6,570 nt of DNA from an uncultured Clostridia bacterium. GTDB taxonomy: Bacteria > Bacillota > Clostridia > Oscillospirales > Oscillospiraceae. The DNA is taken from NCBI GenBank assembly GCA_947177115.1, contig CAMWTG010000158.1, positions 1 through 6,570 of the forward strand, in the 5' to 3' direction. The position numbers and the translations under genes were made by a program. Below the pieces are notes generated by a model. That model ran no database searches, was not told the DNA's origin, and saw only the letters and a list, made by a program, of their open reading frames with translations. The first letter of the stretch is position 1. The number at the start of each line of letters is the position of its first letter. Shown piece after piece: positions 1 through 5,962 of this stretch.

Positions 1-1
1 T

Positions 2-76
2 GTGCCGACTATGGTCCTGCTGACCACGGGGGAGAGGAAGGCGCTGACGGTGGAAAAGGTGGAGCTGTCCCTATGA
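2..76 (+). CDS. C-terminal end of an unidentified protein (partial)
   Basis: This frame is open from the window edge for 24 codons and ends in TGA at 74-76, reading VPTMVLLTTGERKALTVEKV and then ELSL. The stop overlaps the start of the response regulator as ATGA, a common sign of translational coupling, which is the main reason to believe the frame. Frame 3 is closed by an early stop; frame 1 is also open but is only the upstream extension of the response regulator frame and has no start codon. The fragment is too short to assign to a family. It does not look like the end of a histidine kinase, since no glycine-rich ATP-lid motif or usual C-terminal pattern is present. Being in operon with a response regulator, it could be a transporter subunit or an associated membrane protein, but that is a guess. 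Confidence 0.45.
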   Translation: MPTMVLLTTGERKALTVEKVELSL

Positions 77-735
77 CCGGGTATGGGATCGCCGTAGTGG
101 ACGATGATGTATATGTGGGAGATATGCTGGAGGAGTTGCTTCGCCGGGAAGGGTACGATGTGTTTCGCGCCTATTCCGGCACGGAGGCCATCCTGCTGCT
201 GGAGAGGTACAGGCCGGACCTGGTGCTGCTGGATCTGATGCTGCCGGGGCTTAGCGGGGAGGCGGTGCTGCCCCATCTGGAGGGCGTGCCGGTGATCGTC
301 CTGTCCGCCCGGGCGGAGGTGGAGGACAAGGTGAAGCTTCTTCGAGGCGGTGCGGTTGATTATCTGACCAAGCCCTTTGATACCCGGGAGCTGCTGGCCC
401 GGATCGCGGTCCAGCTTCGCCAGCAGTCCCGGCGGGGCGGCATACTGCGGCATAGAGGGGTTGCGATGGACCTGGAGAGCCGGGAGGTCAGTGTGGACGG
501 CGAGGTTGTCCGCCTGACAAGGACAGAGTTCGGGATCTTGAAGCTGCTGATGCAGAATCCCAGGCAGGTAGTTACAAAATCGCGGATGCTGGATGAATTG
601 AGCATAGAGACGCCGGACTGCGTAGATGGCTCGCTGAAGGTGCATGTGAGCAATGTGCGAAAAAAGCTCCGGGAAGCCGGAGCGGGGGACATGATCGAAG
701 CGGTCTGGGGGATCGGCTTCAAGCTCGTGGAATAG
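73..735 (+). CDS. OmpR/PhoB-family response regulator
   Basis: This is a cytoplasmic two-component response regulator of 220 residues, the usual length for the OmpR class. The receiver domain (about 4-115) has the acidic pair D11/D12, the expected phosphoacceptor D54 in LLDLMLPG, the switch serine S78 and the conserved lysine K100 in YLTKPF. The winged-helix DNA-binding domain (about 124-219) has LTRTEFGILKLLMQNP, the recognition-helix region VDGSLKVHVSNVRKKL, and the closing wing near VWGIGFKLVE. All key residues are present, so it should be phosphorylatable and DNA-binding. ATG at 73 is preferred because GGTGGAG lies 8 nt upstream, no other start exists in the open sequence before it, and it overlaps the preceding stop as ATGA. 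No sensor kinase follows: the gene is followed by a terminator and an opposing operon, so the partner is upstream of the window or elsewhere. The target cannot be told from the sequence. Confidence 0.95.
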   Translation: MTGYGIAVVDDDVYVGDMLEELLRREGYDVFRAYSGTEAILLLERYRPDLVLLDLMLPGLSGEAVLPHLEGVPVIVLSARAEVEDKVKLLRGGAVDYLTKPFDTRELLARIAVQLRQQSRRGGILRHRGVAMDLESREVSVDGEVVRLTRTEFGILKLLMQNPRQVVTKSRMLDELSIETPDCVDGSLKVHVSNVRKKLREAGAGDMIEAVWGIGFKLVE

Positions 736-840
736 CGCCGGGGAAGGCGGCTCATGGCATGGGAGAAGAAGGGATTTATACAATTCCAAAATGCAGCGCC
801 CCTACAGGCTGTTGTCATAGTCCTGAGGTGAAAAATTCCA

Positions 841-890
841 TAAAAATCAGCGCTTCAGGCCGTACAGGCGGCTTGAAGCGCTGATTTTTA
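841..890. terminator. Bidirectional intrinsic terminator between convergent operons
   Basis: Positions 841-863 pair with 868-890 as an uninterrupted 23-bp stem (two G-T wobbles near the top) around the 4-nt loop ACAG. The outer arms are TAAAAATCAGCGCTTCA and its exact complement, so a T-run follows the GC-rich core in both directions. It therefore suits termination of the response regulator operon (plus) and the glycosyltransferase operon (minus). The TAA stop of the glycosyltransferase (890-888) forms the first three bases of the stem, so the terminator begins inside that gene. The 105 nt between the response regulator stop and the stem hold no ORF I can support. Confidence 0.93.
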
Positions 891-2141
891 TTTAAGTTCT
901 TGTACGGAGATGGCGGCCCGGTGTTCAATGGGTTTCCACTCCACCTTGCCGAACAGAGCCAGGACGGTAATGGGCACATAAGTTGCCATAAACAGGGGGA
1001 AGGTCAGCGTATACAGGATCTTTTTCCAGGCGGAGGTGTGGATGTGCCTCCACTGGGTAGCGGTGGTGATGGCACCCGCCAGGAACAGAAGCAGGTAGGG
1101 AACGATAAAGCTCATAGCCGCCGCGCCCAGCATAGGCAGCACCCGCCCGCCGGCGAACAGCTCCAGCACTGTGGCCAGCAGTCCCGCCGCCGTGCCGCAC
1201 ACCGCCAGCACGATGGCCGGGGCCATGGACAGCAGCAGGTCCAGGCAGCTCAGCCCGTTCTCTCCGCCTACGCCGGACACCAGATGTCCGCCCTGGCGCA
1301 GCAGCACCAGCATATTGCCCCGCACCCAGCGCATCCGCTGGCGGACGGACTGTCCCAGCCGTGTAGGCTGTTCGTCAAACAGCTCCGCCTCGCCGCAGTA
1401 GCCGATCTTTTCGCCCTTTAAGAGGCAGTCCACAGTAAACTCGGTGTCCTCGCTGAGGGAGTGGAAGGGCCAGCCGTTGTGGCGGAGCATGATCTCACGG
1501 CTGAACAGATACCCGGTGCCTGATACCATGGCGTTGAGGCCCAGACGCGTCCGGGGATCGTTCAAAAAGGCGGCGTCCCGCAGGAACCACAGGCCATAAC
1601 CGGCGGAGATCCAGTTGTCGCCGTAATTCTTGGAGTTGCGGTAGCTGGTGACGATCTGGCAGTCCTCGCCAAAAACCTCGTTCATCCGGGAAACATAATC
1701 TGCGGAGAGCAGGTTGTCGGCGTCAAAAACAAAATAGCCGTCATAATATTCATCGCCCCGTTCTTCCCTGATCTGGGAGAGGAGGAAGTGCAGGGCGTAG
1801 CCCTTGCCCACATGGACCTTGTCGCTGCGGCGGTAGACGGTGGCCCCGGCCTCCCGGGCCGCGCCGGCGGTGTTGTCGGTGCAGTTATCGGCTACCACAT
1901 AAACATCCAGATTTTCGGAGGGGTAGTCCTGCTGGTGAATGCTGTCGATCAGCTGGGCGATCACCGCCTCCTCGTTCCGGGCGGAGATCAGCACCGCGTA
2001 CCGCCGCAGGGGGGCGGGGCGCACCACCTTGTGCCTGCGCCACAGGGCCACCGGCACATACAGCAGCTGGTAGGAATAACAGATCAGGAACAGGATGCCG
2101 ATGATCTGGTTAATGTGCTGCAAAACAGTCAGAGCGCTCAT
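888..2141 (-). CDS. Membrane-bound family 2 glycosyltransferase
   Basis: A 417-residue inverting GT-A glycosyltransferase of the processive, cellulose/hyaluronan/poly-GlcNAc synthase-like type, which transfers sugars from a nucleotide-sugar donor at the cytoplasmic face of the membrane. An N-terminal hydrophobic segment (about 10-33) precedes the catalytic domain, which has ISARNEE (52-58), VVADNCTDNT (82-91), the metal-binding DAD (140-142), SGTG (207-210), the catalytic-base type motif SED (230-232) and QRMRW (268-272), the QxxRW signature of processive enzymes. Three more hydrophobic stretches follow (about 292-317, 326-350 and 363-390). All catalytic motifs are intact. The frame is open much further upstream, but that part lies on the TVP38 gene; ATG at 2141 has AAAGGAGAG just upstream and overlaps the TVP38 stop as ATGA. 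The sugar and product are unknown; poly-hexosamine, glycolipid or another envelope glycan are all possible, and it may not be processive despite QxxRW. Confidence 0.9.
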   Translation of the reverse strand: MSALTVLQHINQIIGILFLICYSYQLLYVPVALWRRHKVVRPAPLRRYAVLISARNEEAVIAQLIDSIHQQDYPSENLDVYVVADNCTDNTAGAAREAGATVYRRSDKVHVGKGYALHFLLSQIREERGDEYYDGYFVFDADNLLSADYVSRMNEVFGEDCQIVTSYRNSKNYGDNWISAGYGLWFLRDAAFLNDPRTRLGLNAMVSGTGYLFSREIMLRHNGWPFHSLSEDTEFTVDCLLKGEKIGYCGEAELFDEQPTRLGQSVRQRMRWVRGNMLVLLRQGGHLVSGVGGENGLSCLDLLLSMAPAIVLAVCGTAAGLLATVLELFAGGRVLPMLGAAAMSFIVPYLLLFLAGAITTATQWRHIHTSAWKKILYTLTFPLFMATYVPITVLALFGKVEWKPIEHRAAISVQELK

Positions 2142-2842
2142 GATTCTCTCCTTTCCCTTGTCCGGCAGATGAGGCGGTAGGCCAGCAGCCCCAGGCCGCT
2201 GATGATGATCGTGACAATGAATACCAGCAAAGCGAAGCCGTAGTCGCCCATGCCCAGGGCATCGCCTCCGATGGTGGAGGTAACGATGGAGGGGAAGGGG
2301 GCGATGGCGGAGATGATCAGCCAGCTCCGCAGGGGCAGGTCCGTGAGCCCTACGATGTAGCACAGCACATCCTTCGGCGTTCCCGGCAGGAAGAACAGGA
2401 AGAACACCCATAGAGTGAGCCGCCGCTTGTTTTGCAGGAACTTCAGTTCATTGAGCTTATCCAGCGGGAAGAAGACCTCCACCGCCTTCGTGCCCAGCTT
2501 CCGCACCAGCAGGAACACGGCCACCCGGCCCAGGAACGCGCCGAAAAGGCACAGCAGCGTGCCCTCCACCGCGCCGAAAGCGTACCCGGCGGCGATCTCC
2601 AGCGGCTCGCCGGGAATAACGGCCACCACGATCTGCAGGATCAGCATCCCCAGAAAGGCGATGGGGGCCAAAATACCCTGGTCGTCCACCCAGGCCCGGA
2701 AACGTTCCGGCTCCTGCACGAACTGGATCAGCGGCTTTCCCGCGAAGATGCAGACCAGAAGGGAGAGCAGCAGAAAGAGGAATATCCCCGTTCCGGCGAT
2801 CCAACGCTTTTGTTTTTCTGTAAAAGACCTACGCTCGCTCAT
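2138..2842 (-). CDS. TVP38/TMEM64 (SNARE-associated/DedA superfamily) membrane protein
   Basis: A 234-residue integral membrane protein of the PF09335 superfamily, to which DedA proteins also belong. There is a hydrophobic N-terminal segment (about 15-37), then QIVVAVIPGEPLEIAAGYAFG (70-90) leading into GTLLCLFGAFLG (94-105), the family's re-entrant region. FLPGTPKDVLCYIVGL (151-166) is the second family hallmark, with two further hydrophobic stretches to the end. Length is typical. DedA-superfamily members have been shown to translocate lipids, including undecaprenyl phosphate; whether a TVP38-type member does so here is inference. ATG at 2842 has AAAGGA in good position. It is the first gene of a two-gene unit: its stop overlaps the glycosyltransferase start by 4 nt and its last codons contain that gene's ribosome binding site, so the two are probably translated together. 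A joint role in envelope glycan assembly is plausible but unproven. Confidence 0.88.
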   Translation of the reverse strand: MSERRSFTEKQKRWIAGTGIFLFLLLSLLVCIFAGKPLIQFVQEPERFRAWVDDQGILAPIAFLGMLILQIVVAVIPGEPLEIAAGYAFGAVEGTLLCLFGAFLGRVAVFLLVRKLGTKAVEVFFPLDKLNELKFLQNKRRLTLWVFFLFFLPGTPKDVLCYIVGLTDLPLRSWLIISAIAPFPSIVTSTIGGDALGMGDYGFALLVFIVTIIISGLGLLAYRLICRTRERRES

Positions 2843-2877
2843 ATGGCGTTCCTTTCTTTGGATGATCTCTGCATCGT

Positions 2878-2883
2878 ATTGTA
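2878..2883 (-). promoter_or_regulatory. Possible -10 box for the TVP38-glycosyltransferase operon
   Basis: On the minus strand this reads TACAAT, five of six matches to the sigma-A -10 consensus, 36 nt from the TVP38 start codon. The -35 region at normal spacing (TTTCAT) is poor and there is no extended -10 TG, so the promoter is weak or activator-dependent if real. Confidence 0.3.
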
Positions 2884-2985
2884 CTAGGATCTGGATTAAA
2901 ATGAAAGGAGGGAAATCTATAAGATTTTTTTAATATGTCCTCTCATTGGGCCGGACCGGCGTATGGGAAACTCCGGCATTGCCTC

Positions 2986-3014
2986 TTGTTTTTTTCCCGC
3001 CGGGATGGTAGAAT
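2986..3014 (+). promoter_or_regulatory. Putative sigma-A promoter for ruvC
   Basis: TTGTTT (2986-2991) and TAGAAT (3009-3014) are separated by exactly 17 nt. The -10 matches consensus at five of six positions, the -35 at three. The expected start of transcription is near 3021, giving a short leader with AAAGGAG at 3030-3036. It is the best-placed promoter in the 201-nt divergent spacer and probably drives ruvC and perhaps ruvAB. I see no clear LexA/SOS-type operator there. Confidence 0.5.
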
Positions 3015-3043
3015 AAACAACAGGATCATAAAGGAGCGTTTTC

Positions 3044-3565
3044 ATGCGTATTTTAGGCATCGATCCCGGCGTTGCCACCATCGGCTTTGGCCTGATCGAG
3101 GCGGACCGGGCCAATGTGCGGCTGGTCCAATACGGCGTGATCACCACCCCAGCGGGCCTGCCGCTGTCCAACCGGCTTTACCAGATCTCTCAGGATATGT
3201 CCCAGCTGCTGGACCAGTTCAAGCCCCAGGAGATGGCGGTGGAGGAGCTGTTTTTCTCCAAGAATATCACCACCGGCATCGCCGTGGCCCATGGCCGGGG
3301 AGTCATCCTTCTGGAGGCGGAGCGGGCCGGGGTGCCGGCCTTTGAGTATACCCCCATGCAGGTCAAGCAGGCGGTGGCGGGCTACGGCGGCGCGGAGAAG
3401 AAGCAGGTCATGCTGATGACCCAGCGGCTGCTGAAAATGAAGAAAATTCCCCGGCCGGACGATGCGGCTGATGCTTTGGCTATCGCCATCTGCCACGGAA
3501 GGAGCGCTACCAGCCTGCTGAATACCGAGCGGAGGTTCGATCCCAGACGGTATGATACGCGGTAG
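3044..3565 (+). CDS. ruvC: Crossover junction endodeoxyribonuclease RuvC
   Basis: RuvC is the Holliday-junction resolvase: a dimer that nicks two opposing strands of a four-way junction with Mg2+, in concert with RuvAB, to finish homologous recombination and repair. The 173-residue protein opens with MRILGIDPG, giving catalytic D7. The other acidic residues line up as E67 (in MAVEELFF), D140 and D143 (in RPDDAADALAIAICHG), so the RNase H-like active site is complete. Length matches the family. ATG at 3044 is supported by AAAGGAG 7 nt upstream. It is first in the cluster with ruvA and ruvB, on the same strand, but unlike many genomes there is a 149-nt gap before ruvA that holds several hairpins, so coupling to ruvAB may be loose. 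Other plus-frame readings across this gene are shadows. Confidence 0.97.
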   Translation: MRILGIDPGVATIGFGLIEADRANVRLVQYGVITTPAGLPLSNRLYQISQDMSQLLDQFKPQEMAVEELFFSKNITTGIAVAHGRGVILLEAERAGVPAFEYTPMQVKQAVAGYGGAEKKQVMLMTQRLLKMKKIPRPDDAADALAIAICHGRSATSLLNTERRFDPRRYDTR

Positions 3566-3704
3566 GGGCATACATGCTTTTTCTTTGTGAACAAACCACT
3601 GCGCCGCCAAGGGCGGCTTGGGCTGCTAGTGTCCGCTTTGCGGACATTACATGGAAAAAATATCAAAAAGAAAAACTTTTTGCGCAAAACTTTGTTTTGC
3701 TTTT
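3566..3704. other. Hairpin-rich spacer between ruvC and ruvA
   Basis: Several inverted repeats are packed between the two genes. 3603-3608 pairs with 3612-3617 (GCCGCC, loop AAG). 3627-3636 pairs with 3640-3649 (TAGTGTCCGC, loop TTT, 10 bp with one wobble). A 12-nt perfect palindrome, TTTTGCGCAAAA, lies at 3678-3689 and overlaps 3684-3690 paired with 3694-3700 (GCAAAAC, loop TTT). The minus strand at 3595-3577 reads TTTGTTCACAAAGAAAAAG, resembling 6542-6558. The ruvA frame stays open through this spacer from 3574, but that is not coding: it has hairpins, no RuvA-like sequence and no ribosome binding site. It may be an inserted repeat element, an attenuator or an RNA-processing site. Confidence 0.7.
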
Positions 3705-3709
3705 GGGAG
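3705..3709 (+). promoter_or_regulatory. Ribosome binding site that fixes the ruvA start
   Basis: GGGAG lies 5 nt before ATG 3715. It favours this start over the in-frame ATG at 3574, which would add 47 residues of hairpin-derived sequence not seen in RuvA proteins, whose N-terminus normally begins at the OB-fold strand, as MYYYVSGTV does here. Confidence 0.75.
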
Positions 3710-3714
3710 TATAT

Positions 3715-4323
3715 ATGTATTACTACGTTTCTGGTACTGTGGCCCATGTGGAGCCCTATCTGGCGGTGATCGACTGCGGCGGAGTGGGGTATGCCTGCCG
3801 TACCACATCTTATACCTTGTCCCAGATCAAGAAAGGGGACAAGGCGAAGCTGTTTACTTACCTCAGCGTCCGGGAGGACGCGATGGATCTTTATGGATTT
3901 TTCAGTCAGGAGGAGCTGAAGCTGTTTCAGCAGCTGATCTCCGTCTCCGGCGTGGGGCCCAAGGCGGCGCTGGCGATCCTCTCCGCCACGTCTCCCGCCA
4001 ATCTGGCTATGAGCATCATCACCGGGGACGAGAAGGCTTTGACCCGGGCACCCGGCGTGGGGAAGAAGATCGCCCAGCGGGTGATCCTGGAATTGAAGGA
4101 CAAGCTGGCGAAGGGGCAGACCGTCTCCGCCTCCGGCGAAAGCGTGGCGGGGCCGGCCGTTACCATTATCCCCCAGAACAAGCTGTCCGAAGCCTCCGCC
4201 GCCCTGGCGGTGCTGGGATACTCCCAGGCGGAGATCAATGTGGCGCTCAAGGGCGTGGATATTGACGGCCAGCCGTTGGAGCAGATCATCCGGCTGGCCT
4301 TGAAGAACATGATGAAGGGGTAA
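3715..4323 (+). CDS. ruvA: Holliday junction branch migration protein RuvA
   Basis: RuvA binds the four-way junction as a tetramer or octamer, holds it in open square-planar form and loads RuvB. The 202-residue protein has the OB-fold domain I (about 1-63, with GVGY at 23-26 and REDAMDLYGF at 53-62; E54 and D55 match the acidic pin that separates strands). Domain II carries two helix-hairpin-helix motifs, VSGVGPK (77-83) and APGVGKK (112-118), for backbone contacts. After a flexible linker (about 131-152), domain III (about 153-202, LSEASAALAVLGYSQAEI) contacts RuvB. All parts are present and the length is normal. ruvB starts only 3 nt after the stop and its ribosome binding site lies in the last ruvA codons, so the two are coupled. 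Confidence 0.96.
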   Translation: MYYYVSGTVAHVEPYLAVIDCGGVGYACRTTSYTLSQIKKGDKAKLFTYLSVREDAMDLYGFFSQEELKLFQQLISVSGVGPKAALAILSATSPANLAMSIITGDEKALTRAPGVGKKIAQRVILELKDKLAKGQTVSASGESVAGPAVTIIPQNKLSEASAALAVLGYSQAEINVALKGVDIDGQPLEQIIRLALKNMMKG

Positions 4324-4326
4324 GCT

Positions 4327-5391
4327 ATGGCGATCGACTTTTCCAACAACGAGCCCTTCATCGAGGAGGAGCCACTGGTCACGACCTCTCTGACGCGGGA
4401 GGACGAGAATGAGTATTCCCTCCGGCCCCAGCGGCTCAGGGAGTACATCGGCCAGGAGAAGGCTAAGGCCAATCTGGAGGTGTTTATCCAGGCGGCGAAA
4501 ATGCGCGGCGAGCCGCTGGACCACGTCCTGCTCCACGGGCCCCCGGGACTGGGCAAAACCACCCTCTCCGGCATCATCGCCAATGAGATGGGGGTCAACG
4601 TCCGCATCACCTCCGGCCCCGCCATCGAAAAGGCGGGAGATCTGGCGGCGCTGCTGACCAACCTTAACGAGAACGACATCCTCTTCGTGGACGAGATCCA
4701 CCGGCTCAACCGGTCGGTGGAGGAGGTGCTGTACCCCGCCATGGAGGATTTCGCCATTGACATCATCATCGGCAAAGGGCCCTCGGCCAACTCCATCCGG
4801 CTGGATCTGCCGAAGTTTACCCTGATCGGCGCCACTACACGGGCGGGACAGCTGTCCGCGCCGCTAAGGGACCGGTTCGGGGTGACGCTGCGGCTGGAGC
4901 TGTACACGCCGGAGGAGCTGGCGATGATCGTCACCCGGTCCGCCGGGATCCTGGACGCGCCCATCGAACAGGAAGGCGCGATGGAGATCGCCCGCCGCAG
5001 CCGGGGCACGCCGCGAATTGCCAACCGGATGCTCCGCCGGGTAAGGGATTTTGCCCAGGTGGTGGGGGACGGCGTCATCAACAAAGAGCTGGCGGACAAG
5101 GCGCTGACGGCGCTGGAAGTGGACTATCTGGGGCTGGACAACATCGACCGCAGGATGCTCCGGGCGGTCATCGAGTACTACGGCGGCGGCCCAGTGGGCC
5201 TGGAGACTCTGGCCGCGACCATCAATGAAGAAGCGGTCACATTGGAAGATGTATATGAGCCGTACCTGATGCAGATCGGCTTTCTGACGCGGACGCCCAG
5301 AGGGCGCTGCGTGACGCCCAAGGCATATCAGCACCTGGGCATCGCCATTCCCGGCGGCGCGCCCAATATGATGGATCAGCTGTCCTTTTAA
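4327..5391 (+). CDS. ruvB: Holliday junction branch migration ATPase RuvB
   Basis: RuvB is the hexameric AAA+ motor that pulls DNA through the RuvA-bound junction. The 354-residue protein shows the RuvB pattern throughout: RPQRLREYIGQ (33-43), Walker A GPPGLGKT (71-78, with K77), Walker B FVDEIH (120-125), sensor 1 GATTRAG (168-174) and PLRDRFG (179-185), in which R183 corresponds to the arginine finger. Sensor 2 GTPRIANR follows, and the C-terminal winged helix has the conserved GGPVGLETLA and FLTRTPRGR. The N-terminal tail before the core is about 9 residues longer than in E. coli, normal for Firmicutes. ATG at 4327 has AAGGGG 6 nt upstream. No terminator follows: the TAA (5389-5391) overlaps the stop of the opposing gene. 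Confidence 0.98.
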   Translation: MAIDFSNNEPFIEEEPLVTTSLTREDENEYSLRPQRLREYIGQEKAKANLEVFIQAAKMRGEPLDHVLLHGPPGLGKTTLSGIIANEMGVNVRITSGPAIEKAGDLAALLTNLNENDILFVDEIHRLNRSVEEVLYPAMEDFAIDIIIGKGPSANSIRLDLPKFTLIGATTRAGQLSAPLRDRFGVTLRLELYTPEELAMIVTRSAGILDAPIEQEGAMEIARRSRGTPRIANRMLRRVRDFAQVVGDGVINKELADKALTALEVDYLGLDNIDRRMLRAVIEYYGGGPVGLETLAATINEEAVTLEDVYEPYLMQIGFLTRTPRGRCVTPKAYQHLGIAIPGGAPNMMDQLSF

Positions 5392-5651
5392 GCGCTGTGG
5401 GGCAGGGCCAGGGATTTGCACTGGTCGAAGGAGGCCAGGAACATGGCCTCCAGCTCCGCCATCTGGGCGTGGTCATAGGCGCGTTGGAGGGCTTCCAGCT
5501 GTTCCTTCTGCGAGGGAGGGAGCTGCTCCCAGAGCTTGCGGCCGATCTCGTCCCGGACCGCGCAGCGTTCCGCAAAAGCGGTCTGGCCGTAGTATTTTCC
5601 CAGCAGATGCTCAGTGATGTGGTCGAATAGGGCTTGCATCAGATTGTCCAT
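5388..5651 (-). CDS. Small helical protein of unknown function, possibly DUF6809-like
   Basis: An 87-residue protein starting MDNLMQALFDHITEHLLGKY, without signal peptide, membrane segment or cysteine motif. It appears almost wholly helical and rich in E, Q and A. Its central and C-terminal pattern (LEALQRAYDHAQMAELEAMF followed by LASFDQCKSLAL) recalls small Clostridia proteins of the DUF6809 type, in which a helix with 'E-F-x-x-G-F' is followed by a hydrophobic helix; this resemblance is from memory and weak. The frame continues upstream for 21 codons, but ATG at 5651 is chosen because AAAGGAG lies 9 nt before it and a strong promoter lies between it and the longer start. The stop overlaps the ruvB stop (4 nt shared, opposite strands). 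Function unknown. Confidence 0.75.
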   Translation of the reverse strand: MDNLMQALFDHITEHLLGKYYGQTAFAERCAVRDEIGRKLWEQLPPSQKEQLEALQRAYDHAQMAELEAMFLASFDQCKSLALPHSA

Positions 5652-5682
5652 GGGTATATACTCCTTTCTGGTTGATAGGTAC

Positions 5683-5711
5683 ATTTTACACTTTTTTAGA
5701 TGCAATGTCAA
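5683..5711 (-). promoter_or_regulatory. Near-consensus sigma-A promoter for the 87-residue protein gene
   Basis: On the minus strand TTGACA (5711-5706) is followed after exactly 17 nt by TAAAAT (5688-5683): six of six and five of six matches. Transcription should start near 5676, giving a leader of about 25 nt with AAAGGAG (5667-5661). It is the strongest promoter in the window. The transcript would run into the 3' end of ruvB in antisense, since no terminator separates the two genes. Confidence 0.8.
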
Positions 5712-5752
5712 CACCCAGAAAAGTGGTAAGCTGATTTTTTTGAGGTGGTCAT

Positions 5753-5962
5753 ATGTTCAGATATAAAATGAATATTCTATTAGAGTTGAAGAATGCAGGA
5801 TATGCCACAACGCGCATTCGCAAGGAGAGGATTTTGTCGGAGAGCACATTGCAGCGTATCCGTTCGGGGAATACATCGATCAATTTGACGAGCCTGGACC
5901 CTGTTTGCAGGATCCTCCGCTGCCAGCCGGGGGATCTGGTGGAATGGGTGGAGGATGAGTAG
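5753..5962 (+). CDS. Small Cro/CI-type helix-turn-helix DNA-binding protein
   Basis: A 69-residue protein made almost entirely of one XRE/Cro-CI helix-turn-helix domain of the short stand-alone type (HTH_26-like). The pattern is: helix 1 (NILLELKNAGY, 7-17), TTRIRKERIL, the recognition helix SESTLQRIRSGNTS (29-42), SINLTSLDPVCRILRC (42-57), and the typical ending QPGDLVEWVED (58-68). No effector or peptidase domain is attached, so it is probably a simple repressor. ATG at 5753 is preceded by GAGGTGG in good position. The first third is visibly AT-richer than the ruv genes, consistent with later acquisition. It is divergent from the 87-residue protein gene across a 101-nt spacer, so it could control that gene and itself; a weak plus-strand -35-like TTGATA lies at 5672-5677 without a good -10. 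Often such genes come with phage, plasmid or toxin modules; no partner is seen here. Confidence 0.85.
   Translation: MFRYKMNILLELKNAGYATTRIRKERILSESTLQRIRSGNTSINLTSLDPVCRILRCQPGDLVEWVEDE

Noticed and set aside
2142..2411. N-terminal extension of the glycosyltransferase to position 2411
   Set aside because: It lies on the end of the TVP38 gene, reads as low-complexity histidine/arginine/proline-rich sequence, and the internal ATG at 2141 has a proper ribosome binding site and overlap.
2901..2933. Ten-codon mini-ORF (MKGGKSIRFF) as a leader peptide for ruvC
   Set aside because: It has no ribosome binding site and lies upstream of the likely ruvC promoter, so it would not be on that transcript.
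2935..3345. Plus-strand reading frame overlapping the start of ruvC
   Set aside because: It is out of frame with ruvC and has arginine/proline/glycine-rich shadow composition; the AAAGGAGGG at 2904-2912 is too far from its ATG.
3574..3714. 47-residue N-terminal extension of RuvA
   Set aside because: It is made of hairpin repeats, has no ribosome binding site, and RuvA proteins begin at the OB-fold.
3927..5099. Long minus-strand frames opposite ruvA and ruvB
   Set aside because: They are shadows of strongly conserved RuvA and RuvB genes, with serine/arginine-rich or histidine/glutamine-rich composition.
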